A DNA stretch of 64,000 nucleotides from Oscarella lobularis (GCF_947507565.1 NC_089175.1:3461733-3525732), one strand, 5' to 3'; shown: positions 1 to 12,470, numbered from the stretch's first letter. Numbers and translations are program-made. The notes: a model not told the origin generated them from the sequence alone.

Positions 1-250
1 TAGAACAAATCCCTCATGTCGTCAGAAGGGATGGCGTTTTGTCGGAGAAAGCGGATAGCTTTCACCGTTCGTCCACTAGCGATTCCGATTCCGATGCGCT
101 GATGTCGTTTTGCCATTTCAGCGTTGTTTCCTAACCCTCAACGCCTTCAGGACACCGTCATTCTGGAAAAAACGCTGATGATCTCTTCCAAGACGAAGAA
201 TTGTAAGGTGGAGCCCCAAAGTTACCTTCCGTACGTCATCACTCACTCGT
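1..250 (+). repeat. 3' flank of an upstream family-A copy (partial)
   Basis: These bases closely match the stretches at about 1829-2090 and 11889-12150, which lie downstream of family-A genes. The window therefore starts inside the 3' flank of a further family-A unit to the left. No coding exon of that copy is present here. Confidence 0.75.
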
Positions 251-354
251 GTGCGTTCTATTCTCCCAAAACAATATGTCTGCCTTCGCGACGATAAGGC
301 TCGACTTCCCACTAGCGCGTGACGGAGCGAAAGCGATATTTCCTCGAAAGAGGA

Positions 355-420
355 AGCTAAGGATACATCCGGGTGCCGCGGATATCGTCCCTCGTGGCAG
401 CCACGAGCCCTATATAAATG
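355..420 (+). promoter_or_regulatory. Family-A promoter block with TATA box (copy A1)
   Basis: A TATATAAA box lies at 411-418, about 64 bases before the A1 start codon. Just upstream is a block ending in a GGCAGCCACGAG-like element that recurs before every family-A gene, as GTAGCAACCACG in the other three copies. The TATA box is kept in A1 and A2 and missing in A3 and A4. Confidence 0.6.
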
Positions 421-481
421 CTGGTATTCGCCACTTCTCTGACATCGCGCTCTTTCGGCTTCTACGGGCAGAAGTCAGAAA

Positions 482-1469
482 ATGACGTCGTCCTTTTTGC
501 TGGTGGTCATTGTTTCAAGTTCCTGGCTTGGATCTGCATCAGATGAGTGTACAGGAGGCAATTCCGTTTTAGTTGTTCCGTCATCGGGGCCCACTGTGTG
601 TCTTCCACTTGACGACTACATTCAACTTCAAAAAGACGCATCCAGCAACGGAGAATCGGTGAGTTATTACCGTCGTTTGATACGACTGAAGGAAGTTTAA
701 TTAAGTCCCTGCACGTTCAGACGGACGCTCCTCCTCCAACATCCGCCGTTTCCGCATCAACTCCGAGCCAGGTAAACATCGAAGATTCACTCTTACTTTG
801 TTTTCCTATGATCGAGGCACAACAGAGCGTTTCGAGTTCGGCGCTGCTGCTCTATCGCTACATGTCTCCTCTTTGGCTACAAACTCACGCGAATTTTACG
901 CAGACACCATCTTCGGTGTCTGCGCAAAATATCGAATTTGGTAGTGGATCAACGTATAGAGGTGTGTTGTTTAGAGTAAGTAGCTAATTTACTCATGCGA
1001 TACACTGGCATTTTGATGCTATACTGTGTCGAAGGTCAAATTGATTGAAGCTGGAGTTCTAAATGACGATCAAGCCTACTCCATTCAGATTGGCTTTTTC
1101 TTTTCGGTTCCGACCGACTGTGATCCGATTCTTCAAATCTGCGACGGAAATTACTGCGTGGGTTTTTTGTACGGAAATCCAAACCATGCTTATATTTCCT
1201 TCGGCGTTGATTCAGTTAGCAAATGTAGCGGCACAGTTCTTAGCGCTATCACTTTACCACAATCATCTACAAATAACTGGAACATTCGCCTTGAAATTCA
1301 TCCTAATTCTACGTCAGGAATTACGTACGTTAGCACAACTTCATTCACATATGAGTACAGTCAAAAATTGAAGCCGAGTCGAGGTCTTCACTTCAAAGTG
1401 TGCAGAAATGACACGCCCGAAACGTTTCAATTTCATCTGTTCGAGCTGGCTTTGTACTCGAACAAATAA
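482..1469 (+). CDS. Family A1: small secreted protein with variable loops
   Basis: Four exons are visible at about 482-658, 721-771, 826-975 and 1035-1469, all joined in phase 0, giving about 270 residues. The start is the ATG of a clear signal peptide (residues 1-20, ending SWLGSAS). A short Cys-bearing region and a Ser/Pro-rich linker (exon 2) follow. The 145-codon last exon looks like one beta-rich domain with paired cysteines (ICDGNYCVG, SKCSG, KVCR) and ends LFELALYSNK. No known family was recognised; a lectin-like jelly-roll is a guess. The AATAAA signal overlaps the stop codon. Compared with its copies, changes concentrate in two short stretches of the last exon (about 1104-1130 and 1165-1205). 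Likely an extracellular binding protein; the role is unknown. Confidence 0.8.
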
Positions 1470-1489
1470 ATGCTTCAATTCAATGTCGT

Positions 1490-2100
1490 TTCCTTTGTCT
1501 CTTTTCGGTTGTAATGTAGCAGGAAATCGTCGTGTGTATCAATTTCTGTTTAGCTATTGATTATAGATTATTTGTCGACGTGCATGTTTTTATAACCTCA
1601 GTATCTTACAAAATTATTCTATGATTGGAAATAAGAAGTTCATTTGAAAACTCATGAACTCACGAAATACCTTGCATGACGTCAGATGAATAAATAAATC
1701 ACTTCTTGTCTGCTCTACACGGAATGCTTTCCTCGCCTGGCTCTTCCGAGCAAGAAATGGAGCGAGGGATTCGTGTACGAAGCGTCGAAGGTACAACAAA
1801 CTGTACGGATTCATTTAGATACTGAACTAGAACAAATCCCGTATGTCGTCAGAAGGGATGGCGTTTTGTCGATGTTTGCGGAGAAAGCGGATAGCTTTCA
1901 CCGTTCGTCCACTAACGATTCCGGTGCGCTGATGTCGTTTTGCCATTTCAGCGTTGTTTCCTAACCCTCAACGCCTTCAGGACACCGTCACTCTGGAAAA
2001 AACGCCGATGATCTCTTCCAAGACCAAGAATTGTAAGTTGGAGCCCCAAAGTCACCGTACGTCATCACTTACTCGTGTTCGCTCTATTCTTCCAAATCAA
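1490..2100 (+). repeat. Family-A 3' flanking repeat block
   Basis: This block after A1 recurs after A3 (about 11525-12160), in part after A4 (about 14235-14640) and at the window's left edge. It shows that the duplication unit includes about 600 bases downstream of the gene. Short open frames in it are not conserved in phase between copies, so I treat it as non-coding. Confidence 0.65.
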
Positions 2101-4030
2101 GCGGCGACCGATCAGACGAATCCAACTGGGAAGCGGGAATTACTTCTGATTACCAGTGGATCAGGTAAATAGTCCCTCTTTTCCTCTGTCACGCGCAAAA
2201 ATATATCATACTGGTACATGTCTTTGTTTTAGGACGCTACGTCTACGTTGAGGAGTCTCAATCGGGCCTCAAGAGCCAGTTCCATCCCTTTAATTACCGC
2301 CTGGTCGTCTCGTGGCGGACCCAAGGGCACGTGGGTTCAGCAAACGATTCGTATTGGTCGCCAGGATTTGTTCCGAATTGTCTTTTCGGCATCGTTTGGA
2401 GACGACAAAAACGCTTTGGGCATAGGGATAGATGACATCACTATCAACAATTGCCAGCCAGGTAAAAATGCTCGGATTCTTTAGTCTCTCTCCCTAAGTT
2501 TTCGTCTTTCAGATTCCCAGGAAAAGTGTCCTGGTCTATTTCCTTGCCTCAACGACTTATGCGTCAACAACGACCGCGTATGCAATTTTGGGAACGATTA
2601 CGGCGACCGATCAGACGAATCCATCTGTTGTAAGTTGAAATCTTTTGTTCTTGATTTACCGGTACCGGTCACCACCGTCCATTTTTAGCTCCTAACTTCA
2701 GGACGTGCTCGTTTGAAAGTGGCAGTTGCGGATGGACAGTGAATAGCTCCTATCCTCTTTCGTGGCTCATTGGCAGCGGCTCGGCGTTGTCGTTCAGCAC
2801 TCCTCTAAACGACCATACGACTGGACAGCCATCTGGTGAGAAAAGAGGATGATTACTCAGTCGTTTTCGACGCGTTTTCTCTGCTAAAAGGTCAGTATGC
2901 TTATTTGCAATTGGGTCCTGGACCCCAAGCCAGTCTTCAGCTCTATCTCGCCTTCGCGCAACTGTTCCTTTCGCTTCTGGTACACCCTATTGGGCGACAC
3001 TAGCGCAGCGCACCCGCTTCGCTGACGGTAGAATGCGACAAGAAACGACCGTCTCCGCTCTTCTCGAGTCGTGTTTCATAGGTGAATCTTATGCATGGGT
3101 CGAAGCAGCGTAGAGCAACTCTTTAGCAAATCGGTCAGCATCAGCGCCGATCATTCGTGGACTCGCAATTTCGAATTCAGTTCGTCGCATCGGCTGGTTT
3201 GTCTCGTCAGGGAATGGTGGCCGTTGACGACGTGTCCTTTTCGAACGATTGTTTCGGTGATAGCGTCGTTTCTTCCTTGCGTTGAAAATCGTTTTTTATT
3301 TTTTCTCTTCTGAAGGGCCTGCGAACGCAAGCTGTCAGTCGTGGCGGTTTAGGTGCGGCGTATTTCGACTCTGTGGACGTGCGACGATTTTAACGATTGC
3401 GGCGACTCTAGCGACGAGGCGGAGGATATCTGTACGCTGAGCGGCGATTTCTCGCCAGGTAGAAAAAAGACTCTTCAGCGCATCGTGACCAGCCTCGACT
3501 GATTTTCTCTTCAATCACACCGCTTCGTGTGATTTCGAAAGAGGCTACTGTTCCTGGGCAAACGACTGGCTTGGGTGATTGGGTCGGGAAGCACGCCTAG
3601 CGGTTACACCACAGGACCCAACGCGTGGCGATAGTCAAGGTACAAAATGTTGTCAGTTGTCGTCGTAGGTTCGTAAGGATCGTTTGTAGGTCACTACTTA
3701 CACGTCGAAGGAAGCTACTACTCTTGGTTTGTTTTTGATGTCCATGCCAGACTGTTTTACCTGCAACGGATATTTTCACTCGGTGTCGCGTCGAGTTTTA
3801 TATTACATGTACACCGGCGTTGGCTTCGTGAGTACGTTGTCAGTGTTACTTTCTGGAATTGAGAACTGAACCCTTATAATTTGATCTTAGGGCATTGGAG
3901 CTAGTATTGAAGTCAATCCGTTATATCAAAATCAGTACGACGTACCAGGCAGTGAGTCTGATGTGGCCAGGCTCTTACTCAGAGTCTAGCACACTGCAGT
4001 TCGAATTGCGACGCTCCGAAACTAAAGCAG
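2100..4030 (+). pseudogene. Decayed MAM / LDL-receptor class A multidomain gene
   Basis: Plus-strand pieces of an extracellular modular protein. At 2248-2465 is a MAM piece (TWVQQTIRIGRQ... GIGIDDITINNC). At 2513-2632 is an LDLa module with its calcium box (GDRSDES). From 2692 a second MAM starts (CSFESGSCGWTVNSS, GQYAYLQLGPGPQ). Around 3370-3435 is a second LDLa (WTCDDFNDCGDSSDEAEDIC), and from about 3530 a third MAM (CDFERGYCSWAND). Several modules change frame internally and have no splice site that would restore them, and no signal peptide or end is evident. This looks like a pseudogene left between family-A copies. MAM and LDLa modules mediate adhesion or ligand binding in living members. 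Confidence 0.65.
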
Positions 4031-4039
4031 TATGATTGT

Positions 4040-4950
4040 CTTTTTGAGAAATTTTTATTTAAATGAAGAAGTCCCGGATGTAAAAATTAAAAATAATTTT
4101 TCGCCAATAACTGCGTTCTTACGCGGAAATAAGGAACCACGTGTGTAGTTTGAAGTATAAGTAGAATGTGGACCTCTAAAGGACTACAAAAGTCTGAGTG
4201 GGATATGTACGGGATTTTGTAAAGCTAGTATCACATGACAGACTTTTCAGCTGAATTTCCGTCGCAATAAGAGCTCTACTCCGTCGCTCTCTTTGGCCCA
4301 ATTGATTTGTATCAACGTTGAAATTGTATTGGAAAGGTGAACAGAAAATCGGGGGCCCTATTGGGGAACTTGCGTTTTTCGCGAAACCAAAATCGCAGTG
4401 CCGACGTAGTCTAGCTGAACAAGTGCGCACGCGTCTCCAAAACGCTATGCGGCTAACTGTGAACTTCGAACTGCGCTCCGCTTTGCAAATTCCGCGACGA
4501 ACACATGACACCTCAACTCGCGTTCGACTCCGACTCGAAACGAGGCTCTACGATCAGCTAGAACCTCATTCGATTGTTTAGGCAGCGATCGCGCGCGCGT
4601 GGCAATCGCTACGAACGAAACTCTGCCGAAAAACGGCAAGAAGGACCCCCTTTATCCACGATTTACAAGAATAGTTCTTTTAGACTCGTTCGCACCGTTG
4701 TCGTCTTTAAAACTTCGACTGTCAACCAGAAAGCGGAGCTAACGGACACCGGCGGTGAGCTTGAGGGTCTTCTTCCAGCCATGATTATTGAAATTGTTCT
4801 TTTAGACTAGTTCTCATGGCAGGCCAAACAAACAGGCTTGTAGATCGGAAGAAACTCTTGCAGGGTCTGCAACTGCAATACAGAATTGTCGCGAAGCAGT
4901 CAACCCAGAAAGCATAGCAACGGGAATCGGTTCTGGCTAATTATATTCGA
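4040..4950. other. Intergenic, no recognised gene
   Basis: Overlapping open frames on both strands here (about 4176-4640) have no recognisable domain and no homologue elsewhere in the window. A short motif AAGTCCCGGATGTAAAAATT at about 4071-4090 recurs at about 18153-18172 and may mark the edge of a dispersed repeat. Confidence 0.4.
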
Positions 4951-4959
4951 GGCGATCGC

Positions 4960-5270
4960 TTTGGTTCCTCCGCACAGAGGATGGCTAGGCGCTCTTTTAG
5001 GGCTTATGTGTCAAGCAAAGTTAGGCTGCAGTGCAATCGTCATACGTATTTCCAACTTTCGTCGAGTATTCGAAGACGGATGACGTTCTGAGCTGCATTG
5101 CAATCGATTTCGTCGATTCGTACGATCGAGCTTGCGCTTAGAAAGAGGGCCGTCATAGTCGTCAGACACGAATTTTCGTCATTGTTTTGACTCGTTGCGA
5201 CGTTCGCGCGACCAGGCCAACACAGTACCGTAAGTGCATGATCAGTCTGGCGCGATTTGTCAGTTATTCG
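4960..5270. repeat. Dispersed duplicated block, copy 1 (pairs with 8990-9270)
   Basis: Shares ordered similarity with 8990-9270: a CACAGAGGATGG start, TTAGGCTGCAGYGC, the GAAGACGGA/TGACGTTC stretch and GTCGTCAGAYACGA. Both copies lie in the 5' flanks of family-A units, so they are probably part of the duplicated unit. No coding potential was recognised. Confidence 0.55.
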
Positions 5271-5459
5271 TTATTTATTAAAAATTAACCGCCACGCGTG
5301 TAGTATGTGCGCTCAAATTGCTACAGAGATTCTGAGAGAATCTTGGCGAAAATCCCATCCGGATAATGCATGACAGGATTCGGACCAAGACTTTCTCTAG
5401 GGAACTAAGAATCTTTTCGCTCCCCTGACTCTCCAGCAGGCTCCCTCTTGCTTTTAGAG

Positions 5460-5830
5460 ACGGTTTAGCTTCAATTCTGGCTTGACAGGATCGTCTCATC
5501 CAAAGGACAATGAGAAAAGATATCCCGCCAACTTCCGGCTTGTTCCAGACCTTATTAAAAGTGTAGCAAACCTATGCACACGCACCGTCACAAATCTAAA
5601 AATAATACCCGCCACGTCATCGATCAGAATCAACGAATGTAAAGAAATTCTGTCCTCTCGCTCTCCTCACTCTGCCCAGAAGACTCGATTCCTCTCGCTT
5701 CATAGAGCCGATTCAGCTTCAGTTTGGAATTGCAAGGATGATTCGTAACATCCTATGACTTTGTCCCACCTACTCTAGAAAAAGAATCCTCAAGACATCG
5801 CGCCCGCATTTTCCTCTATAAAGACGTCCG
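5460..5830. repeat. Degenerate flank repeat related to 12310-12440
   Basis: Two adjacent degenerate copies (about 5460-5575 and 5690-5810) match a segment at 12310-12440 containing GATTTAGCTTCAATTC, ATCCAAAG and ACTTCCGGCTTGT. This is another sign that long flanks were duplicated together with the family-A genes. Confidence 0.45.
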
Positions 5831-5894
5831 TTTGCCGACATTGTCTCTCGTAGCAACCACCAGCGTGAAGATGTACGAGAACGAAGCTGACACG

Positions 5895-5955
5895 AGCTAA
5901 GGACGTTCGGGAGCGGATCTTGTCTCTCGTAGCAACCACGCACCCTATATAAATG
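5895..5955 (+). promoter_or_regulatory. Family-A promoter block with TATA box (copy A2)
   Basis: The conserved block (GAGCTAAGGAC...CGGGAGC, then CTCGTAGCAACCACG) is followed by TATATAAA at 5946-5953, about 64 bases before the A2 start codon. This is the same spacing as in A1. Confidence 0.6.
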
Positions 5956-6016
5956 TTTGATTTCGCCACTTCTGTAACATCCTGGTCTGGTTGCTTCTAC
6001 TGACAGAAGTCAGAAA

Positions 6017-7002
6017 ATGACGTCGTTCTTTCTGCTGGTGGTCATTGTTTCAAGTTCCTGGCTTGGATCTGCATCAGCTGAGTGTACAGGAGGCAATTCC
6101 GTTTTATCTGTTCCGTCATCAGGGCCCACTGTGTGTCTTCCACTTGACGACTACATTCGACTTCAAAAAGACGCATCCAGCGACGGAGAATCGGTGAGTT
6201 ATTACCGTCGTTTGATACGAGTAAAGGAAGTCTAAGTCCGTGCACGTTCAGACAGACGCTCCTCCTCCAACATCCGCCGTTTCCGCATCAACTCCGAGCC
6301 AGGTAAACATTTCCTATGATCGATATTTTCTATGATTGACACACGACAGAGCGTTTCGAGTTCGGCGCTGCTACTCTATCGCTACATGTCTCCTCTTTGG
6401 CTACAAACTCACGCCAATTTTACGGAGACACCATCTTCGGTGTCCGCACAAACAATCGAATTCAGTACTGGACCAACGAGGTATGGTGTATTGTTTAAAG
6501 TAAGTAGCTAATTTATGCATGCGATAGACAGGCATTTTGATACTATGCTACTGTGTCAAAGGTGAAATTGATTGAAGCTGGAGTTTTAAATGACGATCAA
6601 GCCTACTCCATTCAGATTGGCTTTTTCTTTACGCATCCGGGTGGCGACAATGATCCGTTTCTTCAAATCTGCGACGACAATTACTGCGTGGGTTTATGGT
6701 ACGCAGATCCAAACGGTGCTTATCCTTTTGGCGGCATTGATTCAGTTAGCCAATGTAGCGGCACACGTAGTAGTAGCTCTGTCACTGCACCACAATCATC
6801 TACTACTAACTGGAACATTCGCCTTGAAATTCATCCAAATTCTACGTCAGGAATTACGTACGTTAGCACAAATTCACTGACATATGAGTACAGTCAAAAA
6901 TTGAAGCCGAGTCAAGGTCTTCACTTGAAAGTGTGCCGAGATCACACAGGCGAAACGTATCAATTTCATCTGTTCGAGCTGGCTGTGTATTCGAACAAAT
7001 AA
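6017..7002 (+). CDS. Family A2: small secreted protein with variable loops
   Basis: Same four-exon structure as A1: signal peptide exon ending at a GTGAGT donor, Ser/Pro linker exon, exon 3 ending GVLFK, and a last exon beginning VKLIEAGVLNDDQAY. About 270 residues, intact. The last exon differs from A1 mainly in two stretches: THPGGDNDPF where A1 has SVPTDCDPI, and WYADPNGAYPFGG where A1 has LYGNPNHAYISFG. The flanking framework is nearly unchanged. AATAAA again overlaps the stop. Predicted secreted; family unrecognised. It has the best preserved promoter of the copies. Confidence 0.8.
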
Positions 7003-7800
7003 ACGCATCAATTCAATGTCGTTTTCTCCGTTCCTTTTCGGTACTACTGTAGCAAGAAATCGTCGCGGTGTATCAATTTTTTGTTTAGCTATTGATTATT
7101 AGTCGACGTGCATGTTTTTCTACCCCGTTGAGCCATATAAATCGCTTTCACCGCTCTTCTACGAACTATTCCAGTACTCTGATGTCTACCTAAGCGATTA
7201 GAATCAAGAAATGGGGCTAGGGATCGACGTACGAAGCGTGGAACGTATGACATGACAAAGTCCCGAACTTCGTTTATGTCGGCCGAATTAAGACATCTTT
7301 GTCGTTGCCTACGACGAACGCAGATCTATCTCACCGTTCTTTCACTGCTTATTCCAGTACTCCTGTTTCTTCTTGTCATCCTCGCGCTGTCTCTTGAACC
7401 TCGACTCCTTTTCTTTGTTACACAGGGAGCCGCAAACTCTCCTCGCCGCAATTCGGCGTAGAAAACGCGTCTCGGACCCAAATCTCTTCAGAAAAAAATC
7501 AATCGCGCACGATATCTCGAAGCTCTTTAGGTCCTAAAGTCATTAGTCCCTTACCCCACCTTCCAAAAACGATCCATCTACCCTCGTGAAAAAGACATCG
7601 ATTTCTAATATTTCATCAATTTTAATAATTTGTTACTGGGGACGCCAGTTTTTGTCAAATATAGACAGTTTAGCATAGGCATAATTTCAACAGTATTCCT
7701 TACCGGTAATTGCTTGAGACGTTTTCTTTACTGAGATTGCAAAGCCAAAAGATCCACGTTTAATTAAATAATTGATGGAGTGAGCTCCTCCTCCTCCTTC
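7003..7800. other. Diverged 3' flank of A2, no gene recognised
   Basis: The first 150 bases match the A1, A3 and A4 3' flanks. A diverged version of the flank block continues to about 7470. From there to 7800 the sequence is AT-rich and I see nothing in it. Confidence 0.45.
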
Positions 7801-7809
7801 TAAAGCAAA

Positions 7810-8165
7810 TGGACCATAAGCGTAGCCAGGCGTGGGCCCGGCCGCCACTTTTTCGTTTAATAACAAAAGTTCCTCTATGTGATAGTTCCAGTGGCGTAGC
7901 TAGCAGGGCCCCGGGGGGCACGGGCCCCGGGGGGCACGTGCCCCTCCAAAAACTCTCCAAAATTGACAGCGCGCTAGGTTTTTGCCTATAGAGAGTCAGT
8001 TCAAAGGCATTAGTGCCTTCTTTCCTGCTTGAAAGATTGACGATACATGGAGAAAACTGAAGTTACTGTCCTAATTAAGTGAAAATACGTACAGTAGGGC
8101 ATCATCATTGAAACTTTTCTAGACTACGTCCCGCCACTTTTTAAAACCTTGCTACGCCACAAAGT
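7810..8165. mobile_element. Possible hAT-like MITE (non-autonomous DNA transposon remnant)
   Basis: CAGTGGCGTAGCTAGCAG at about 7889-7906 and its inverted counterpart CTTGCTACGCCAC at about 8147-8159 look like terminal inverted repeats of the CAGTGGCGTAGC type known from animal hAT elements. A second GCGTAGCCAGGCGTGGGCC motif at about 7820 suggests a nested or partial second copy. GC-rich GGGGGGCACGTGCCCC palindromic sequence follows the left end. No transposase is present and I could not find a clean 8-bp target duplication. Confidence 0.45.
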
Positions 8166-8574
8166 CTTGAGAGAACTTCGCTCCCCTAGGCTCATTCTTC
8201 GGTCTCTGCAGTCCTATATAGGGAAGCGAAGACACTCGCCGTGACGTTTAGGTTACTTTAGTATCCTTTTTTTAGTATTGCGTCTAAATGGATATCAGCT
8301 AATTAATTAAGTGATCGGAAAACTGCTTTCAGACCACAGCACTCGCATGCAAATTAATAACTAGTCTTTTTCTTTAAAATTGCAGCCCGAGTCGTCGAAC
8401 GGATGCCAGTTCATGCAGCTAGAGAACTTTATATACCCATGCATAGATACGCCATCTATAACTTTGACCAGATGTTAATGCAACGAAATTTACCAGCGTG
8501 CAACATATCTCCTTAGAGACTGTCGCGCACTAGATGTTTATTTTTTAACCCTACTGTTGAACTAAAAAAACTCT

Positions 8575-8802
8575 TCACAATTTTGTATATATACCCTTGC
8601 TGGGTACAACAACAAATGGAACGTATTTACTTACACCATCTGTGACTGCATTCTGAACATCAACGTGCAAGATGACCTCGACGTCATAGAGTAGATCAAT
8701 AGTAAACGATTCGCCTGAGAAGCGCAATGAATTGAGAGGCGAAACGTGTACTTTGAATTCTTGCTCTGCTTCGGTAACTTGGGGAGCAAATTTCAACAAC
8801 AA
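8575..8802 (-). pseudogene. Galectin-like carbohydrate-binding exon fragment
   Basis: The minus-strand frame reads EFKVHVSPLNSLRFSGESF followed by TIDLLYDVEVILHVDV. This resembles the central strands of galectins (GxxFxIxL...xIxLHxxxR), but the Arg after the LH motif is replaced. It is homologous to 12471-12758. No flanking exons completing the domain were found, so I regard it as a fragment. The galectin assignment is tentative. Confidence 0.35.
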
Positions 8803-8989
8803 TCAGCAAAAAGATTTCGTAGAGGACAAACGCTGATATGATTACTTGTCATGCGAGTGTGCGTTCCGGTTACACCTTTCAGGTGCCCGCCGCCTGCATT
8901 ACCGTAGAACGCCGCGCAGTCTTTGGAGGGTGTTAATACGACAGGGTGGACGGTGTGATACGCCGATCCTCTTGTGAGATAGCGAATTC

Positions 8990-9270
8990 CCACTCTGTTC
9001 CTCCACACAGAGGATGGTTAGGCATTCCTTTAGAGCCTATACGCCACAAGAATGTCAACCAATGCGATGCTCTTATATAGTAAGTTAGGCTGCAGCGCGA
9101 CCACCCTAAGTACAGTGCAGTATTGCTCGGCATTTGAAGACGGAACCCAATGACGTTCCGAGTGGCATCGCAATTGATTTCTCAGATGGGGTATTGCATT
9201 TGCAGCGTTAAGAATGAGGGACGCTACAGTCGTCAGATACGACTCTTCGCTTCTGTTTTAATTTGATTCG
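8990..9270. repeat. Dispersed duplicated block, copy 2 (pairs with 4960-5270)
   Basis: Collinear with 4960-5270, with small insertions. It lies in the 5' region of the A3 unit as the other copy lies before A2. Confidence 0.55.
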
Positions 9271-9279
9271 CCGTGACGT

Positions 9280-9615
9280 TTGCGGCAAGGACAAACAGTG
9301 ACGTTGGCGTTATTAGTCATTTGGCCAATAATTCATTCGAAATTATCCGGTGCAATGATCTTCTCAGTTAACGTACATGCACTAGAGATAAATCGGCAAA
9401 TACCGTACGAAAATCCCGGAGATTCTGAAACCTGCAAAGCATATAATATTATTATACGTGGGTGGTCTTTCGTGAATTCCAATTGGCAAGCAGACCACAT
9501 TTCAGAACGGATGCGCGCATTGTGCGTGGTGTCGCGATGTCATAAAAAAGGCGCGCGCATCTTTGGCTTCGACGTGCAAGTGAAACCACAACGTTGTAAC
9601 CCTAAGCCTATATAG
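9280..9615 (+). other. Unrecognised 111-codon open frame
   Basis: An open frame with a hydrophobic start (TLALLVIWPIIHS) but no known domain, no conserved second copy and no obvious promoter or splice context. It could be a chance frame or an orphan exon. Confidence 0.15.
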
Positions 9616-9969
9616 GTTGTGCCTGACTTACAGGAATTGGGTGGAGGAGAGGCGGCTTTCTGCGACGGTGACATATTGCAGCCGCTAGGGCCGAGATTTC
9701 TAAACAAAACATCGCGCGTTTTCGTTGCTATGCCAGCATGCAGTTTTGTGCATGTTTAGCCTGTATAGAATTACGTTTCTGTCATAGATTGGACCAGAGC
9801 CAATGCGTCGACGCTCAAAGGGCACGAAAGGGCATTTCTAGAATCAACTCAACGTGCGGAAAGCGTAACAGATCGACTTATTAGGCGTACGGATATAAGA
9901 CTCGGGATACAAGCTTCCTCGCCTTTCTTTCCACGCGTTTCTGTTGACATATTAGCCCTCTTGATTAGC

Positions 9970-10180
9970 ATGCATTATCTTCCGCGTGCCTCACTACCAA
10001 GAGTCTAAGCCTCGGCCGAAACACGCGGCAAACGACGACGTCGTCGCAACCGGACGGAAACGTCACGTTTCCATTGGTCTGGGTGATCAAAATCGCGTCT
10101 GCATTGCGCATGCAATTGACTTCTTCAAAAACAAAGGAGAAGAAGAAGAAAGCAACTGCGGCGAATGTTGTGCTACCCAT
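9970..10180. repeat. Family-A 5' flank repeat (pairs with 12735-12950)
   Basis: Matches 12735-12950 collinearly (CCGCGTGYCT, ACTACCAAG, AAACGTCACGTTTCC, GAGAAGAAGAAGAAAGCAAC). The pair sits 370-580 bases before A3 and 300-510 bases before A4, so A3 and A4 come from one relatively recent duplication that included more than 500 bases of upstream DNA. Confidence 0.65.
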
Positions 10181-10548
10181 GCATGGCTAGTCTCGTCCCC
10201 AGACCCTTCTCTCGTTTTCCCGTATGACGGGAAGAGAGAAGAGTCTGCATGAGGACGAGACTAATTCATAGCCGTTGCGCGGAACGTAATGAGAGTGAGA
10301 CCGGGCCCTCGCGTGAAGGAACCTGCCAATGCATGGTATGCATATCTCGATCTTAGAGCGCGGCAAAAATGTAACACCAGTAGCGACGACTCGAAACAGA
10401 CTCAGTTTAATTCGTCGTGCATTCCAATTGCGTGTCGAGCTAAGGACATACGGGAGCTTATATCGTCTCTCGTAGCAACCACGAGTCTGTCTCCGCGCCA
10501 CTTCTCTGGCATCGCGCTCTTTCGGCTTCTACGGACAGAAATAAGAAA

Positions 10549-11520
10549 ATGACGTCGTCCTTTTTGCTGGTGGTCATTGTTTCAAGTTCCTTGCTTGGAT
10601 CTGCATCAGCTGAGTGTACAGGAGGCAATTCCGTTTTAGTTGTTCCGTCATCGGGGCCCACTGTGTGTCTTCCACTTGACGACTACATTCAACTTCAAAA
10701 AGACGCATCCAGCAACGGAGAATCGGTGAGTTATTATCGGCGTTTGATACGACTAAAGGAAGTTTGAATCCATGCACGTTCCTCCAACATCCGCCGTTTC
10801 CGCATCAACTCCGAGCCAGGTAAACATCCATATATAAGCTTCACTCTTACTTTGTTTTCCTACGATCGACACACGACAGAGCGTTTCGAGTTCGGCGCTA
10901 CTACTCTATCGCTACATGTCTCCTCTTTGGCTACAAACTCACGCCAATTTTACGGAGACACCATCTTCGGTGTCCGCACAAACCATCGCATTCGGTAGTG
11001 GATCACTGCTTCACGGTGAATTGTTTAAAGTGAGTAGCTAATTTACACATGGGATAGACTGGCATTTTGGTACTATACTGTGTCAAAGTCAAATTGATTG
11101 AAGCTGGAATTCTAAATGACGATCAAGCCTACTCCATTCAGATTGGCTTTTTCTTTACGTTTCCGGGCGACAGTGATCCGCGTCTTCAAATCTGCGACGG
11201 CAATTACTGCGTCGGTTTTTGGTACTTCGATCCAAACAATGCTCTTGATTACGCCGGCATTGATTCAGTTAGCAGATGTAGCGGCACAGTTAGTAGCTCT
11301 ATCACATTACCACAATCATCTACTACTAACTGGAACATTCGCCTTGAATTCATCCGAATTCTACGTCAGGAATTACGTACGTTAGCACAACTTCACTGGC
11401 ATATGAGTCCAGTCAAAAATTGAAGCCGAGTCGAGGTCTTCACTTCAAAGTGTGCAGAGATAGCACAGACAAAACGTTTCAATTTCATCTGTTCGAGCTG
11501 GCTGTGTATTCGAACAATTA
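10549..11520 (+). pseudogene. Family A3: broken copy of the secreted family
   Basis: The signal peptide exon is intact (10549-10725) and close to A1. Two lesions follow. A short deletion around 10775-10785 removes the splice acceptor and the start of exon 2. A single-base deletion near 11347 in the last exon (RLEI becomes RLEF) shifts the frame and ends the domain early. The upstream TATA box is also absent. It is most likely a pseudogene, although a short secreted peptide could still be made by read-through of intron 1. Confidence 0.7.
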
Positions 11521-12470
11521 AACGCTTCAATTCAATGTCGTTTTCTCTGTCTCTTTTCGGCACTACTGTAGCAGGAAATCGTCGTGGTGTATCAATTTCT
11601 GTTTGGCTATTGATCATTGATTATTCGTCGACGTGCATGTTTTTATAACCTCAGTATCTTACAAAATTATTCTATGATTGGAAATAAGAAGTTCACTTGA
11701 AACACTCATGAAGTCTTGCATGATGTCAGATGAATAAAATATATCACTGCTTGTCTGCTCTACACGGAATGCTTTCCTCGCCTGGCTCCTCCAGTACTCT
11801 AATGTCTACTAGAGCAATTAACCTCAAGAAATGGAGCGAGGGATTCGTGTACGAAGCGTCGAAGGTACAACAAACTGTACGGATTCATTTAGAACAAATC
11901 CCGTATGTCGTCAGAAGGGATGTTGTTTTGTCGATGTTTGCGGAGAAAGCGGATAGCTTTCACCGTTCTTCCACTAGCGATTCCGGTGCGCTGGTGTCTT
12001 TTTGCCATTTCCGCGTTGTCTCCTTACCCTCAATGCCTTCAGGAGACCGTCACTCTGGAAAAAACGACCAAGATCTCTTCCAAGACCAAGAATTGTAAGG
12101 TGGAACCCCAAAGTCACCTTCCGTACGTCATCACTCACTCGTGTGCGCTCTATTCTTCCAAATCAATCCTTCTACCTCACGCAAACCCTTTTTATTCCGT
12201 CTCACAACCTCCATTCGAACTGATGCCAAAAATTCACTATCAAGTCACTTGAACATACTCAGACGCATGAAATTGAATTTTCTCGCTTTCCAGCAAACTC
12301 CCTCTCGCTTCCAAGAGCCGATTTAGCTTCAATTCAGATGCCTCATTTCATCCAAAGACTTGGTTCCTTCACTAACCTCGAAAAGACATCCCGCTCACTT
12401 CCGGCTTGTACGAGTAGTTCCAGACCTTTTCGTACTGCATAGCAAACCACTTTGCTCATCTTGAACACCG